DNA of 64,000 nucleotides from Phytopseudomonas punonensis (GCF_900142655.1 NZ_FRBQ01000006.1:172988-236987); one strand, 5' to 3'; positions 47,055 to 57,945 are shown, counted from the stretch's first letter. A program made the numbers and translations. The notes: generated by a model not told the origin, from the letters alone.

Positions 47055-48280
47055 GCGCCCGCTTCGAGCAGTTGTTGCATGGCCTGATCGGTCTGGATGC
47101 CGAATCCGTCGGCCAGGTAGTGATCGATCGGGCGGTTCGCCAGCGCGTCGTCGCCCTCGGCTGTGCCGACGAGGACGCCTATTGGCTGAAGGTACAGGCA
47201 TCGGCCAGCGAGCAGCAGGCGTTGGTCGAGGCCGTGGTGGTACCGGAGACCTGGTTCTTCCGCTACCCGGAATCCTTCATCGCGCTGGCCAACCTGGCTC
47301 GTGAGCGCAGCAAACAGCTGGCTGGCGCCCGGCCGTTGCGCATTCTCAGCCTGCCGTGCTCGACGGGCGAGGAACCGTATTCGATCGCCATGGCGCTGCT
47401 CGATGCCGGGCTGCCTGGCGACGGCTTTCGTATCGATGCCATGGACATCAGCGAGGTCAACTTGCAGCGTGCTGGGCGGGCGATTTACGGCCGTAACTCC
47501 TTTCGCGGTGATGACCTGAGCTTTCGCGACCGCCATTTCAGCGAAACGCCCGAAGGCTTCGAGCTGCGCGGCGAGGTGCGACGCAAGGTGCGCCTGCTCG
47601 CCGGTAACCTGTTGGCGCCCGGCCTGCTGGCAGGCGAGGCGCCCTATGACTTCGTGTTCTGCCGAAACCTGCTGATCTACTTCGACCGCCCGACGCAGCA
47701 TGCGGTGGCCGCCGTGCTGCAGCGCCTGATGCGTGAGGACGGCGCGCTGTTCATCGGGCCTGCCGAGGCGAGCCTGTTCAGCCAAGTCGGCATGCAGGCA
47801 CTGAATATTCCGCTGGCGTTCGTGTTCCGTCGGCAGGCGCCGCGGCCGGCCAGTGCGCCAAGCCCGATGGTGCCGAGTATCACGACACGCCCACGGCCTG
47901 CAGCAGCGGCAGCACCGGTACCTGTGCGTCGTGCGCCGGCGCCAGTAGCTGCGCCAGCGGTCACCGCCGATACCTCGCTGGATGAAATCGCCGTGCTCGC
48001 CAATGCCGGGCGCAGCGACGAGGCCCGCGCCGCGTGCGAGCGTTACCTCGCAGCCCACGGGCCGACCGCCCAGGCCTTCTACTGGCTGGGACTGCTCAGC
48101 GACGTTGCTGGGCGCAGCGGCGATGCCCAGGATTACTACCGTAAGACCCTGTATCTGGCGCCTACGCATGCCGAGGCCCTGGCGCACCTATCAGCGCTGC
48201 TCGCAGCTCGCGGCGACATGGCCGGCGCCAGGCGTCTGCAACAGCGCGCAGGCCGTGGAGTGAGCCGTGATGAACGATAG
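47051..48280 (+). CDS. wspC: CheR-type methyltransferase WspC with C-terminal TPR
   Basis: 409 aa. CheR domain with VPETWFFRYPESF, the SAM-binding loop LSLPCSTGEEPYSIAM and FVFCRNLLIYFD, followed by a Pro/Ala-rich linker (about residues 275-310) and a short TPR region from residue 330 (AFYWLGLLSDVAGRSGDAQDYY). It methylates WspA, raising kinase activity. ATGA overlap with wspB; it overlaps the start of wspD. Confidence 0.93.
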   Translation: MSARFEQLLHGLIGLDAESVGQVVIDRAVRQRVVALGCADEDAYWLKVQASASEQQALVEAVVVPETWFFRYPESFIALANLARERSKQLAGARPLRILSLPCSTGEEPYSIAMALLDAGLPGDGFRIDAMDISEVNLQRAGRAIYGRNSFRGDDLSFRDRHFSETPEGFELRGEVRRKVRLLAGNLLAPGLLAGEAPYDFVFCRNLLIYFDRPTQHAVAAVLQRLMREDGALFIGPAEASLFSQVGMQALNIPLAFVFRRQAPRPASAPSPMVPSITTRPRPAAAAAPVPVRRAPAPVAAPAVTADTSLDEIAVLANAGRSDEARAACERYLAAHGPTAQAFYWLGLLSDVAGRSGDAQDYYRKTLYLAPTHAEALAHLSALLAARGDMAGARRLQQRAGRGVSRDER

Positions 48281-48947
48281 TCTGCTGCCGCTCAGTGATG
48301 TCGAGCGCGACGCTGTCGACGACTGCTGGAACCGTATCGGCGTGCAGGGCGACAAGTCTTGCGAACGCCTGGTCCGGCATGTTCACTGCCGCAACTGTGA
48401 AGTGCACGCCGAGCTGGCCACCCGCTTGCTCGACCGTTTTGCACTGCAGCGCGACGACAGCCAGCCGGATGAGTGGATCGAGCAGGACACTGGCGAGCGC
48501 CGTTCCTTGCTGCTGTTTCGTCTTGGCGATGCCTGGTTGGCATTGCCGACCCGCGTACTGAGCGAGGTTGCCGCCAGCACGCCAATTCATTCGCTACCGC
48601 ACCAGCGCTCCGTCGGGCTGATTGGGGTAACCAACGTGCGCGGCGCCCTGGTGGCGTGCTTTTCTCTCAGTGAGATGCTGGGGATCGATGCCGGCGAAGC
48701 CGTCAGCGAGCGGCGTGTAGTGCCGCGCATGCTGATCTTCAACCTGGCGGATGGCCCGGTGGTCATTCCTGTCGATGAGGTCGAGGGCATCGAAGCGATT
48801 GCCGTGCAGCAGATCGTCGAGGCAGGCAACGGCAGTGTGCCGGTCGGTCGCCGCTTTGCCGCGGGCGTACTGCAGTGGAAGGGCCGTAGCGTGACACTGC
48901 TCGATGAGCAGATCCTGCAGCAAACCATTGCCAGGAGCCTTGGATGA
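48270..48947 (+). CDS. wspD: CheW-like coupling protein WspD
   Basis: 225 aa. An N-terminal extension of about 70 residues with paired cysteines (VHCRNCEVH) precedes a CheW domain (SLLLFRLGDAWLALPTRVLSEVA, GLIGVTNVRGALVACFSLSEML). Second scaffold protein of the Wsp complex. The ATG at 48270 is preferred; a GTG one codon earlier is possible. It overlaps wspC and is joined to wspE by ATGA. Confidence 0.92.
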   Translation: MNDSLLPLSDVERDAVDDCWNRIGVQGDKSCERLVRHVHCRNCEVHAELATRLLDRFALQRDDSQPDEWIEQDTGERRSLLLFRLGDAWLALPTRVLSEVAASTPIHSLPHQRSVGLIGVTNVRGALVACFSLSEMLGIDAGEAVSERRVVPRMLIFNLADGPVVIPVDEVEGIEAIAVQQIVEAGNGSVPVGRRFAAGVLQWKGRSVTLLDEQILQQTIARSLG

Positions 48948-51238
48948 CGCCCGATCAGATGCGCGATGCGTCGCTGCTGGAGCTGTTCAAGCTCGAGGCC
49001 GAAGCCCAGACCCAGGTGCTCAACAACGGCCTGCTGGTACTCGAGCGCGACCCGCGGCATGCCGGCAGCCTCGAGGCCTGTATGCGTGCTGCCCATTCGC
49101 TCAAAGGTGCGGCGCGTATCGTCGGGCTCGACGCCGGCGTAAAAGTCGCCCACGTGATGGAAGATTGCCTGGTCGAAGCCCAGGAAGGCCGGCTGTTGCT
49201 GAGCCCCGAGCATATCGATGCGTTGCTGCAGGGCGCGGATATCCTGCTCAGCCTGGGCTCGGCCCCGGCGCAGCCCGGTGTAGCCAACCCTGGAGTCGAC
49301 TCGCTGGTGGCGCGCCTTGGTGCCTTGGCGCGCGGTCTCCCTGTTCCCCCTACGCCAGTAGTTCAGGCGCCTGCTCCAGCCGAGGCTGATGCCCCGCCAG
49401 AGGTGGAGGTCGTTGCGCAACCCACCGCCGAACCGACAGTTGCGCCTCTGCCAGCCAGAGCAGAGGTCAACGAGCTGGCGGGTGAGGGCAGGGCGCGAAT
49501 CCTGCGGGTCAGTGCCGAGCGGCTCGATCATCTGCTGGATATCTCCAGCAAATCGCTGGTCGAGTTCCAGCGCATCAAACCGCTGGGCGACGGTTTGCAG
49601 CGCCTCAAGCGCTTGCAGGCCACGGCGCGGCGGGCACTGGATGTCGCTCGCGAGGCGATGCCCAAAGACGGCATCGATGCTCAGGCCGAAGCCATGTTGC
49701 TGGAAACCCGCCAGGCGCTCGGCGAATGCCAGCAACTGTTGGCCCAGCAAATGACCGACCTCGACGATTTCGGCTGGCAGGGTGGCCAGCGCGCGCAGTC
49801 GCTCTATGACGCTGCACTGGCTTCGCGTATGCGCCCGTTCGCTGATGTGTTGGCCGGCCAGGAGCGCATGCTGCGTGATCTCTCCCGCGCACTCGGCAAA
49901 CAGGTTCGGCTGGTGGTGGAGGGCGAAGGCACTCAGGTCGACCGTGACGTGCTGGAGCGTCTGGAAGCGCCACTGACTCATTTGTTACGCAATGCTTTGG
50001 ACCACGGCATCGAGGCACCAGAAAAGCGCCTGGCGCGTGGCAAACCAGCTGAAGGGCAGATTCTTATTCGTGCGCGCCACCATGCCGGCATGCTCTTGCT
50101 GGAGTTGCGTGATGACGGTGGTGGCGTCGACCTTGAGAAGCTGCGCAGTGCGGTGATCAGTCGTGGTTTTGCCACCGAGCAGACCGGCGAGCAGCTGACC
50201 GAAGACGAGCTGCTCGCCTTCCTTTTCCTGCCTGGTTTCAGCATGCGTGATCAGGTCACCGAGGTGTCCGGCCGCGGTGTGGGCCTGGACGCCGTGCAAC
50301 ACATGATTCGCCAGCTGCGCGGCGGCGTGCGCATGCAGCAGCGCCAAGGGCAGGGCTCGTCCTTCTACCTGGAAGTGCCGCTGACATTGTCGGTCGTGCG
50401 CAGCTTGGTGGTCGAGGTGGGCGGCGAAGCCTACGCGCTGCCGCTGGCGCATATCGAGCGGATGACCCGTCTGCAGGCCGAGGACATCGTCCAGCTTGAA
50501 GGGCGTCAGCATTTCTGGAGCGAAGGGCAGCATGTCGGCCTGATCGCCGCCAGCCAGATTCTCCAGCGCCCGGAAGGCAAGCCCAGTGACAACGGCATTC
50601 CCGTGGTGCTGATTCGCGACCGTGACAGCCTGTTCGGTCTGGTGGTCGAGCGCTTTATTGGTGAGCGCACTCTGGTGGTGATGCCGCTGGACCCGCGCCT
50701 GGGCAAGGTGCAGGACGTATCGGCAGGTGCTCTGCTGGCCGACGGTACGCCGGTGCTGATTCTCGATGTCGAAGACATGCTGATGTCGGTGAGCAAGCTG
50801 CTCGGCAGCGGGCGCCTGGAACGGGTCGATCGCAACGCCCGGCAATTGGCCGGCAACAAGCGCAAGCGCGTGCTGGTGGTCGACGACTCGCTCACCGTGC
50901 GCGAGCTGGAGCGCAAGCTGCTGTTGTCGCGTGGCTATGACGTCGCTGTGGCGGTGGATGGAATGGATGGCTGGAACGCACTGCGTGCCGAGCACTTTGA
51001 CCTGCTGATAACCGATATCGACATGCCGCGCATGGACGGCATCGAGCTGGTCACCCTGGTGCGCCGCGACAGCCGCCTGCAGTCGCTGCCGGTGATGGTG
51101 GTTTCTTATAAAGATCGCGAAGAAGACCGCAGGCGTGGTCTGGATGCAGGGGCTGACTATTATCTTGCCAAGGCCAGTTTCCATGACGAGGCGCTGTTAG
51201 ACGCCGTGGTTGACCTGATTGGGGAGCCGCACGAATGA
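48944..51238 (+). CDS. wspE: Hybrid CheA-type kinase WspE
   Basis: 764 aa. Hpt domain with H51 (AAHSLKGAARIVG), a Pro/Ala linker, the CheA dimer and HATPase domains (LLRNALDHGIEAPEKR, LELRDDGGGVD, GRGVGLDAV), a CheW-like regulatory domain, and a C-terminal receiver with probable phospho-acceptor D691 (LLITDIDMPRMDG). It autophosphorylates and passes phosphate to WspR and WspF. Complete length; ATGA overlaps on both sides. Confidence 0.94.
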   Translation: MTPDQMRDASLLELFKLEAEAQTQVLNNGLLVLERDPRHAGSLEACMRAAHSLKGAARIVGLDAGVKVAHVMEDCLVEAQEGRLLLSPEHIDALLQGADILLSLGSAPAQPGVANPGVDSLVARLGALARGLPVPPTPVVQAPAPAEADAPPEVEVVAQPTAEPTVAPLPARAEVNELAGEGRARILRVSAERLDHLLDISSKSLVEFQRIKPLGDGLQRLKRLQATARRALDVAREAMPKDGIDAQAEAMLLETRQALGECQQLLAQQMTDLDDFGWQGGQRAQSLYDAALASRMRPFADVLAGQERMLRDLSRALGKQVRLVVEGEGTQVDRDVLERLEAPLTHLLRNALDHGIEAPEKRLARGKPAEGQILIRARHHAGMLLLELRDDGGGVDLEKLRSAVISRGFATEQTGEQLTEDELLAFLFLPGFSMRDQVTEVSGRGVGLDAVQHMIRQLRGGVRMQQRQGQGSSFYLEVPLTLSVVRSLVVEVGGEAYALPLAHIERMTRLQAEDIVQLEGRQHFWSEGQHVGLIAASQILQRPEGKPSDNGIPVVLIRDRDSLFGLVVERFIGERTLVVMPLDPRLGKVQDVSAGALLADGTPVLILDVEDMLMSVSKLLGSGRLERVDRNARQLAGNKRKRVLVVDDSLTVRELERKLLLSRGYDVAVAVDGMDGWNALRAEHFDLLITDIDMPRMDGIELVTLVRRDSRLQSLPVMVVSYKDREEDRRRGLDAGADYYLAKASFHDEALLDAVVDLIGEPHE

Positions 51239-52236
51239 GGATTGGGATCGTCAATGACATGCCGCTGGCTGTCGAAGCCCTGCGCCGTGCGTTGGCCGCG
51301 GAGCCATCGCATCGCATCGTCTGGGTGGCTGCTAACGGTGCTGAGGGGGTTGAACGTTGCCAGGCAGATCTGCCAGATCTGGTGCTGATGGATCTGCTGA
51401 TGCCGGTGATGGATGGTGTCGAGGCGACGCGCCAGATCATGGCGCAGACGCCCTGCGCGGTGCTGATCGTGTCGGTGGATATCGAGCAATACGTCAATCG
51501 TGTTTTCGAGGCCATGGGCCATGGCGCTCTGGACGCCGTCAACACGCCTTCGCTCGGTGGGCAGAGTAGCGAAGCCGCGGTGTTGCTGCGCAAGATTCAA
51601 AACATCGGCTGGCTGATCGGCCAGAGTAGCAGCCGCAAACCGGGTGCTGCGATAGCCGCACCTGCTGCATTGGCGACACGTCGGCTGGTCGCCATCGGCG
51701 CCTCTGCAGGTGGGCCAGCAGCGCTGGCAGCACTGCTCAAGCAACTGCCGCGCGACCTCGATGCCGCGGTGATGCTGGTGCAGCATGTCGACGAGGTATT
51801 CGCTGCCGGCATGGCCGACTGGCTGTCGGGCGAGTCGGCCATGCCGGTTCGTCTGGCCCACGATGGTGAACAGCCGCAACCGGGCGTGGTACTGCTGGCA
51901 GGCACCAACAACCATATGCGCCTGCAGCGCAACGGCACACTGACCTACACCGAAGAGCCGCGCAGCCATGTCTATCGGCCCTCCATCGATGTGTTCTTTG
52001 ACAGCCTGGTCGAGCACTGGACGGGGGAGGCCGTTGGCGTGCTACTCACCGGCATGGGCCGCGACGGCGCTCAAGGTTTGAAGAACATGCGCAATCGCGG
52101 TTTTGTCACCATCGCTCAGAACCAGGCCAGCTGCGCGGTATATGGCATGCCCAAGGCGGCGGCCGAGCTGCAGGCTGCCCAGGAAATACTTGCGCTAGAG
52201 GGCATCGCACCTCGTATCGTCGAGCTGTTTGGCTGA
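51235..52236 (+). CDS. wspF: CheB-type methylesterase WspF
   Basis: 333 aa. Receiver domain with D53 ([13 protein letters not shown]), then the methylesterase domain: the Ser of [12 protein letters not shown], the His of [12 protein letters not shown] and the Asp of GMGRDGAQG. It removes methyl groups from WspA and so resets the pathway; loss of WspF is the classic cause of wrinkly, high c-di-GMP variants. The gene appears intact. ATGA overlap with wspE. Confidence 0.94.
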   Translation: MRIGIVNDMPLAVEALRRALAAEPSHRIVWVAANGAEGVERCQADLPDLVLMDLLMPVMDGVEATRQIMAQTPCAVLIVSVDIEQYVNRVFEAMGHGALDAVNTPSLGGQSSEAAVLLRKIQNIGWLIGQSSSRKPGAAIAAPAALATRRLVAIGASAGGPAALAALLKQLPRDLDAAVMLVQHVDEVFAAGMADWLSGESAMPVRLAHDGEQPQPGVVLLAGTNNHMRLQRNGTLTYTEEPRSHVYRPSIDVFFDSLVEHWTGEAVGVLLTGMGRDGAQGLKNMRNRGFVTIAQNQASCAVYGMPKAAAELQAAQEILALEGIAPRIVELFG

Positions 52237-52288
52237 TAAACTTACCAACCCTCATAGAGACTCGCGCTCAAACGGTCTGGAGACCAAC

Positions 52289-53320
52289 ATGCATACCCCA
52301 CCTCACTCCATGGAAGAACGTGGTTCACGCAAGGACGGCGCGGTGATGGTATTGCTGGTCGACGACCAAGCCATGATCGGTGAGGCGGTGCGCCGTGAGC
52401 TGCTGGGCGAAGAGGGCATCGACTTCCACTATTGCTCAGAGCCGACCCAGGCCATCGCCATTGCAGAGCAATTGCGCCCGACGGTAATTCTTCAGGATCT
52501 GGTGATGCCCGGTGTCGACGGCATTACGCTGCTCGGCGAATACCGCGCGCGCCCGGCGCTGCGCGATGTGCCGATCATCGTGCTGTCCACCAAGGATGAC
52601 GCCACGGTGAAAAGCACGGCATTCGCTGCGGGCGCCAACGATTATCTGGTCAAGCTGCCCGACACCATTGAGCTGGTGGCGCGCATCCGTTATCACTCGC
52701 GCTCCTATATGGCGCTGCAGCAGCGCGATGAGGCTTACCGCGCGCTACGCGAAAGCCAGCAGCAGCTGCTGGAAACCAATCTGGTGCTGCAGCGCTTGAT
52801 GAACTCCGATGGCCTGACCGGGCTTTCCAACCGTCGTCACTTCGACGAATACCTGGAAATGGAATGGCGCCGCGCCACGCGCGAGCAAACCCCAATGTCG
52901 CTGCTGATGATCGACGTCGATTTCTTCAAGAGCTTCAACGACCATTTCGGCCATGTGGCGGGTGACGATGCGCTGCGTCAGGTGGCGACTGCACTGCGCA
53001 ACAGCTGCAGCCGCTCCACCGACCTGGCGGCGCGCTACGGGGGTGAGGAGTTCGCAATGGTGCTGCCCAGCACGTCGGCCGGTGGCGCACGCCTGCTCGC
53101 CGAGAAGGTGCGCCGCGCCGTTACCGATCTGGCCATTCCCCACCACAAGCCCGAGCCTGGCGCCGTGCTGACCGCCAGCCTGGGCGTTGCGACGCTGGTG
53201 CCGCGGGTCGGCCAGACCTCGTTGCAACTGGTCAACCTCGCCGACCAGGGGCTGTACATGGCCAAGCAGGCCGGCCGTGATCAGGTTGGCCTGGTCAACG
53301 ACACCAGCAATCTGTCTTAA
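52289..53320 (+). CDS. wspR: Response-regulator diguanylate cyclase WspR
   Basis: 343 aa. Receiver with D70 ([13 protein letters not shown]), a coiled-coil stalk (about residues 138-172, [18 protein letters not shown]) and a GGDEF domain with active site GGEEF at 251-255 and inhibitory site R242-S-T-D245. All key residues fall at the numbers known for P. aeruginosa WspR. It makes c-di-GMP on phosphorylation, promoting biofilm formation. The ATG at 52289 is chosen because the extra 20 upstream codons overlap wspF and are not WspR-like. Confidence 0.94.
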   Translation: MHTPPHSMEERGSRKDGAVMVLLVDDQAMIGEAVRRELLGEEGIDFHYCSEPTQAIAIAEQLRPTVILQDLVMPGVDGITLLGEYRARPALRDVPIIVLSTKDDATVKSTAFAAGANDYLVKLPDTIELVARIRYHSRSYMALQQRDEAYRALRESQQQLLETNLVLQRLMNSDGLTGLSNRRHFDEYLEMEWRRATREQTPMSLLMIDVDFFKSFNDHFGHVAGDDALRQVATALRNSCSRSTDLAARYGGEEFAMVLPSTSAGGARLLAEKVRRAVTDLAIPHHKPEPGAVLTASLGVATLVPRVGQTSLQLVNLADQGLYMAKQAGRDQVGLVNDTSNLS

Positions 53321-53342
53321 CGACCGTCTTTTTGCATGCCCG

Positions 53343-54998
53343 TCAGTCGTCGGGCGACGGCTCGCCATGTAACACAACGCGCCCACGTCCCGTCTGCTTG
53401 GCGCGATACAGGGCCTGATCGGCCAGCTCGACCACTTGCTCCAGGCTGGCATCGTCCTGCGGCCAGAGCGCGCCGCCGATGCTGCAGCCGATGTGCAATT
53501 GCTGGCCTTCCCAGTGCATCACCGCAGCCAGTGCCTGGATAGTGCGTTCGGCAATCTGCTGAGCCTGCGCTGGTGCATCGTCTGCAGCCACCTGCAGAAT
53601 CATCAGAAACTCGTCGCCGCCCAGGCGTACCACCAGGTCACCGTTGCGCAGGCAGCCGCGCATGCGTGACGCTGCCTCGCGCAGCACCTGATCGCCGGCC
53701 GCGTGGCCGTAGCGGTCGTTGACCGGTTTGAACCCATCGAGATCCAGATAGAGCACAGCCAGGCCATCCTGCGTGCCCTGATTGCGTTGCTGCGCGCGGG
53801 GCAGGAAGCGGGCCAGTGCTGCGCGGTTGGGCAGGCCGGTCAGCGGATCATGGTGGGCGCGGTTTTCCAGGGCGTCGAGTTCGGCATGCTGATGTGTAAG
53901 GCTTTCCACCAGATGGCGGATGGAGCGGCTGAGCCGGGCAATTTCACGGGGGCTGCCGATCTCTGGAATTACGGTGATTTCGCCATTGGCGAGGCGGTCG
54001 GCGGCGTGGGCGATGGTGCGCAGCGGGCGAGTCACGTAGCTGGCCAGCAGCCAACCGCAGGCAGCGAACAGCACGGCCAGCACCACGCTCCAGCTGAGAA
54101 TGGTGAGGTGCATGGCCTGCACTGGCGCTTCGGCTTGCTGCAGATTCTGGCGGGCTACGACCATCCAGCCCAGACCTGGGTAATCCAGATAACCCTGGCT
54201 GGCCGTCATGCCGGTAAGGTATTGCTCGCCATCGGGCCATTGTTGCACGGCCCACTCGCTGCGCTGGTTGGACAACTCTTGCATCATCGGTAGGTGCAGC
54301 CGCTGGCCGACCATCTCGCGAGGGCCGAGCAATACGGTGCGGTCACGGCCGATCACGAAGAATTCGATCTGGCTACTGTCCTCGATGGGCTTGAGAATCG
54401 ACTGGCGCACCTCGTCGGCCCACGACCACGACAGGTGCGAGGCGAGCACGCCGATCAGCCTGCCGTCGTCATCAACGATTGGCAGGCTGATATCGACGAA
54501 CTTCATCGCTTCGCCGGTCGGATTGGGCAGCAGCTTGGCCAGCAGCACGGCTTCGTGAACATCGCCTATGAACAGGCCCTTGCTGCCTTCGAGAAAGACC
54601 GGCCGCTGGGCGATGCTGGCGCCTTCGAGAATGCCGTTGCTGGAGGCCAGCACCTGGCCCTGGGTATCGGTAAAACCGATCCATGCGATGCTCGGGAACT
54701 TGCCCTGCAGCTCGTCGAGCAGGCGCCGTACTTCACCGATATTGCCCTGCTGGCGCAGGGCGTCGAGGCTGCCGATCACCTGCAGCATGTTGGCGCGGCT
54801 CTGCATGTCACGATCCAGACGGTCGACCATGGTGTAGGAAATTTCGGCCAGATCCCGGCCGATCGCCTGGCGGATACGCTGGCTGGAGTCCCGGCTGATC
54901 AGGGTGCCAAGCAGCAGGCTGAGCAGGCAGACCAGCAATACGGTGAGCAGGGCGTAGTGGCTGCGCAGGCTGTGGGTGCGGAGCATGGGGGAGGGCAT
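53343..54998 (-). CDS. Membrane diguanylate cyclase (Cache-HAMP-GGDEF)
   Basis: 551 aa. TM1 about residues 15-35, an extended periplasmic double-Cache-like sensor to about 300 (WIGFTDTQGQVLASSNG, GLGWMVVARQ), TM2 about 305-327, HAMP, then a GGDEF domain with intact LGGDEF and the inhibitory RNGD five residues before it. It should synthesise c-di-GMP in response to an external small molecule. It is convergent with wspR (22 bases between stops), so the second cyclase is regulated separately. No EAL domain. Confidence 0.9.
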   Translation of the reverse strand: MPSPMLRTHSLRSHYALLTVLLVCLLSLLLGTLISRDSSQRIRQAIGRDLAEISYTMVDRLDRDMQSRANMLQVIGSLDALRQQGNIGEVRRLLDELQGKFPSIAWIGFTDTQGQVLASSNGILEGASIAQRPVFLEGSKGLFIGDVHEAVLLAKLLPNPTGEAMKFVDISLPIVDDDGRLIGVLASHLSWSWADEVRQSILKPIEDSSQIEFFVIGRDRTVLLGPREMVGQRLHLPMMQELSNQRSEWAVQQWPDGEQYLTGMTASQGYLDYPGLGWMVVARQNLQQAEAPVQAMHLTILSWSVVLAVLFAACGWLLASYVTRPLRTIAHAADRLANGEITVIPEIGSPREIARLSRSIRHLVESLTHQHAELDALENRAHHDPLTGLPNRAALARFLPRAQQRNQGTQDGLAVLYLDLDGFKPVNDRYGHAAGDQVLREAASRMRGCLRNGDLVVRLGGDEFLMILQVAADDAPAQAQQIAERTIQALAAVMHWEGQQLHIGCSIGGALWPQDDASLEQVVELADQALYRAKQTGRGRVVLHGEPSPDD

Positions 54999-55064
54999 CC
55001 TAGGCGGGATTTCGGGCGGCTGGTTCGATTATAGAAGGCCATCTGTCTACAGGTGGCCGGCGTG

Positions 55065-55093
55065 CTGCCAGAATAACCTGAGTCGGGTATACT
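55065..55093 (+). promoter_or_regulatory. Possible sigma-70 promoter of prfB-lysS
   Basis: TATACT at 55088-55093 is a good -10 element; the hexamer CTGCCA 17 bases upstream (55065-55070) is a partial -35. The ATG of prfB is 42 bases downstream. Only the -10 box is persuasive. Confidence 0.4.
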
Positions 55094-55134
55094 CCGCGGC
55101 TTTTCCGAAGTTTTACCTGTGAGTGCCGCCAGCC

Positions 55135-56230
55135 ATGGAAATCAACCCGATCCTTAACAGCATCAAGGACCTGTCCGAGCGCACCCAGACTATTCGGGGG
55201 TATCTTTGACTACGATCACAAGCATGATCGTCTCGTCGAAGTAAACCGCGAACTCGAAGACCCGAACGTCTGGAATAAGCCCGAATACGCACAGAGCCTG
55301 GGCCGTGAGCGCTCCACTCTGGCGCAGATCGTCGAAACCATCGATGACCTGACTGGTAGCCTGGCCGATTCGCGCGACCTGCTGGAAATGGCCGTCGAAG
55401 AAAACGACCAGGGCGCCGTCGATGACGTCGCCGCCGAAGTCGAGCGCCTGAGTGGCATTCTCGAGCAGTTGGAATTCCGTCGCATGTTCAGTCATGAGAT
55501 GGACCCGAACAACTGCTACCTGGATATCCAGGCCGGCTCAGGCGGTACCGAGGCCCAGGACTGGGCCAACATCCTGCTGCGCATGTACCTGCGCTGGGCC
55601 GACAAGCGCGGTTTCAGCGCCGAGATCGTCGAGCTGTCCGAAGGTGAAGTCGCCGGTATCAAGGGCGCCACCGTACACATCAAGGGCGAGTACGCCTTTG
55701 GCTGGCTGCGCACTGAGATTGGTGTGCACCGCCTGGTACGCAAGAGCCCGTTCGATTCCGGCGCCCGTCGCCACACGTCGTTCTCGGCGGTATTCGTGTC
55801 GCCCGAGATCGACGATAAGGTCGAAATCGAGATCAACCCGGCCGACCTGCGTATCGATACCTACCGCTCCTCCGGTGCCGGTGGTCAGCACGTCAACACC
55901 ACCGACTCGGCGGTACGTATCACCCACGTGCCAACCAACACCGTGGTGGCCTGCCAGAACGAACGTTCCCAGCACGCCAACAAGGACACCGCGATGAAAA
56001 TGCTGCGGGCCCGGTTGTACGAGCAGGAAATGCAGAAACGCAACGCTGCTTCCCAAGCGCTGGAAGACACCAAGTCGGATATCGGCTGGGGTCATCAGAT
56101 CCGCTCCTACGTGCTCGATGATTCGCGCATCAAGGACCTGCGTACTGGCGTCGAACGTAGCGACTGCAACAAGGTCCTCGATGGCGACATCGACGTGTAC
56201 CTCGAAGCCAGCTTGAAACAAGGCCTGTAA
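55135..56230 (+). CDS. prfB: Peptide chain release factor 2 with programmed +1 frameshift
   Basis: 364 aa after frameshifting. Zero-frame codons 1-24 begin at 55135 and end at an in-frame TGA (codon 25, 55207-55209). The slippery context CTT TGA C preceded by GGGGG TAT is the canonical RF2 site. Reading continues in +1 from GAC at 55208. Landmarks are the stop-reading SPF motif in [13 protein letters not shown] and the catalytic GGQ in [17 protein letters not shown]. Low RF2 allows frameshifting and restores RF2, the classic autoregulation. A conventional annotation that starts at an internal ATG would be truncated. lysS follows. Confidence 0.95.
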
Positions 56231-56290
56231 TACCTTTCGGTTCCGCCCTGAGCAGGGCGGCGACTACCCCGTGATGGAATCCCGACGAAC

Positions 56291-57790
56291 ATGAGCGACC
56301 AACAACCCGACCAGCAGCAACTGCAACAGGAAGAGAACAAGCTGATTGCCCAGCGCAAGGAAAAGCTTGCGGCCATCCGTGAGCAGGGCAACGCCTTCCC
56401 CAACGACTTCCGTCGCGACGACCTCTGCGCCGACCTGCAGAAGCAGTACGCGGACAAGACCAAGGAAGAGCTCGAAGCCGCTGCCATTCCGGTCAAGGTT
56501 GCCGGTCGCATAATGCTCAACCGTGGCTCGTTCATGGTCATTCAGGACATGAGCGCGCGCATCCAGGTCTACGTCAACCGCAAGACCCTGCCGGAAGAAA
56601 CCCTGGCAGCGGTCAAGACCTGGGACATGGGCGACATCATCGCGGCTGTCGGCACCCTGGCCCGTAGCGGCAAGGGCGACCTGTACGTCGAGATGACCGA
56701 CGTGCGCCTGCTGACCAAGTCGCTGCGCCCGCTGCCGGACAAGCACCACGGCCTGACCGACACCGAGCAGCGCTATCGCCAGCGCTACGTCGACCTGATC
56801 GTCAACGAAGAGGTTCGTGAGACCTTCCGCGTGCGTTCCCAGGTGATCGCTCACATCCGTCGTTTCCTCGCCGAGCGCAACTTCCTCGAAGTGGAAACCC
56901 CAATGCTGCAGACCATCCCCGGTGGCGCTGCGGCGAAGCCGTTCGAAACCCATCACAACGCCCTGGATATGGCCATGTTCCTGCGCATCGCGCCGGAGTT
57001 GTACCTCAAGCGGCTGGTGGTCGGCGGCTTTGAGAAAGTCTTCGAGATCAACCGCAACTTCCGTAACGAAGGCGTTTCGACCCGGCACAACCCCGAGTTC
57101 ACCATGCTCGAGTTCTACCAGGCCTACGCCGATTACGAAGACAACATGGACCTGACCGAGGAGCTGTTCCGCGAGCTGGCCCAGAGCATTCTCGGTAGCA
57201 CCGACGTGCCCTATGGCGACAAGGTGTTCCATTTCGGCGAGCCGTTCGTGCGCCTGTCGGTGTTCGACTCGATCCTCAAGTACAACCCGGAAATCACCGC
57301 GGCCGACCTGCAGGACCTCGACAAGGCCCGTGCTATCGCCAAGAAGGCCGGTGCCAAGGTGCTTGGCTTCGAAGGCCTGGGCAAGCTGCAGGTAATGATT
57401 TTCGAAGAGCTGGTCGAGCACAAGCTGGAGCAGCCGCACTTCATCACCCGCTACCCGTTCGAGGTCTCGCCGCTGGCCCGGCGCAGTGACGATGATCCGA
57501 GCGTGACCGACCGTTTCGAGCTGTTCATCGGTGGCCGCGAGATCGCCAACGCCTACTCCGAGCTCAACGACGCCGAAGACCAGGCCGCGCGCTTCCTGCA
57601 GCAGGTCGCTGACAAGGACGCCGGTGACGATGAAGCCATGCACTTCGACGCTGACTTCGTTCGCGCCCTCGAATACGGCATGCCGCCGACTGCTGGTGAA
57701 GGCATCGGTATCGACCGTCTGGTGATGTTGCTGACGAATTCGCCGTCGATTCGCGACGTGATTCTGTTCCCGCATATGCGTCCCGAATAA
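56291..57790 (+). CDS. lysS: Lysine--tRNA ligase
   Basis: 499-aa class II aminoacyl-tRNA synthetase. N-terminal OB fold ([17 protein letters not shown]), motif 1 region [17 protein letters not shown], motif 2 [20 protein letters not shown], and motif 3 [12 protein letters not shown]. Full length for LysRS. Downstream of prfB as in many gammaproteobacteria, so the two are likely an operon, closed by the terminator at 57804-57824. Confidence 0.96.
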   Translation: MSDQQPDQQQLQQEENKLIAQRKEKLAAIREQGNAFPNDFRRDDLCADLQKQYADKTKEELEAAAIPVKVAGRIMLNRGSFMVIQDMSARIQVYVNRKTLPEETLAAVKTWDMGDIIAAVGTLARSGKGDLYVEMTDVRLLTKSLRPLPDKHHGLTDTEQRYRQRYVDLIVNEEVRETFRVRSQVIAHIRRFLAERNFLEVETPMLQTIPGGAAAKPFETHHNALDMAMFLRIAPELYLKRLVVGGFEKVFEINRNFRNEGVSTRHNPEFTMLEFYQAYADYEDNMDLTEELFRELAQSILGSTDVPYGDKVFHFGEPFVRLSVFDSILKYNPEITAADLQDLDKARAIAKKAGAKVLGFEGLGKLQVMIFEELVEHKLEQPHFITRYPFEVSPLARRSDDDPSVTDRFELFIGGREIANAYSELNDAEDQAARFLQQVADKDAGDDEAMHFDADFVRALEYGMPPTAGEGIGIDRLVMLLTNSPSIRDVILFPHMRPE

Positions 57791-57803
57791 CGCTAATACT
57801 AGA

Positions 57804-57824
57804 GCCGCCTCCGGGCGGCTTTTT
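57804..57824 (+). terminator. Intrinsic terminator of the prfB-lysS operon
   Basis: GCCGCC TCCG GGCGGC (57804-57819) followed by TTTTTATT. Stem, tetraloop and U-tract are all present, 14 bases after the lysS stop. Confidence 0.85.
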
Positions 57825-57945
57825 ATTGCCCGTGATTCAGCGCCTATCCTGTCAGTGAGTATCCCTCGCGGTTGCTTGACGCGCTGCGCCAGTGGAATGG
57901 ACTATCAGCCGGTGGCAGCCCCACGATTGTCTCAAGGAGAGCATG

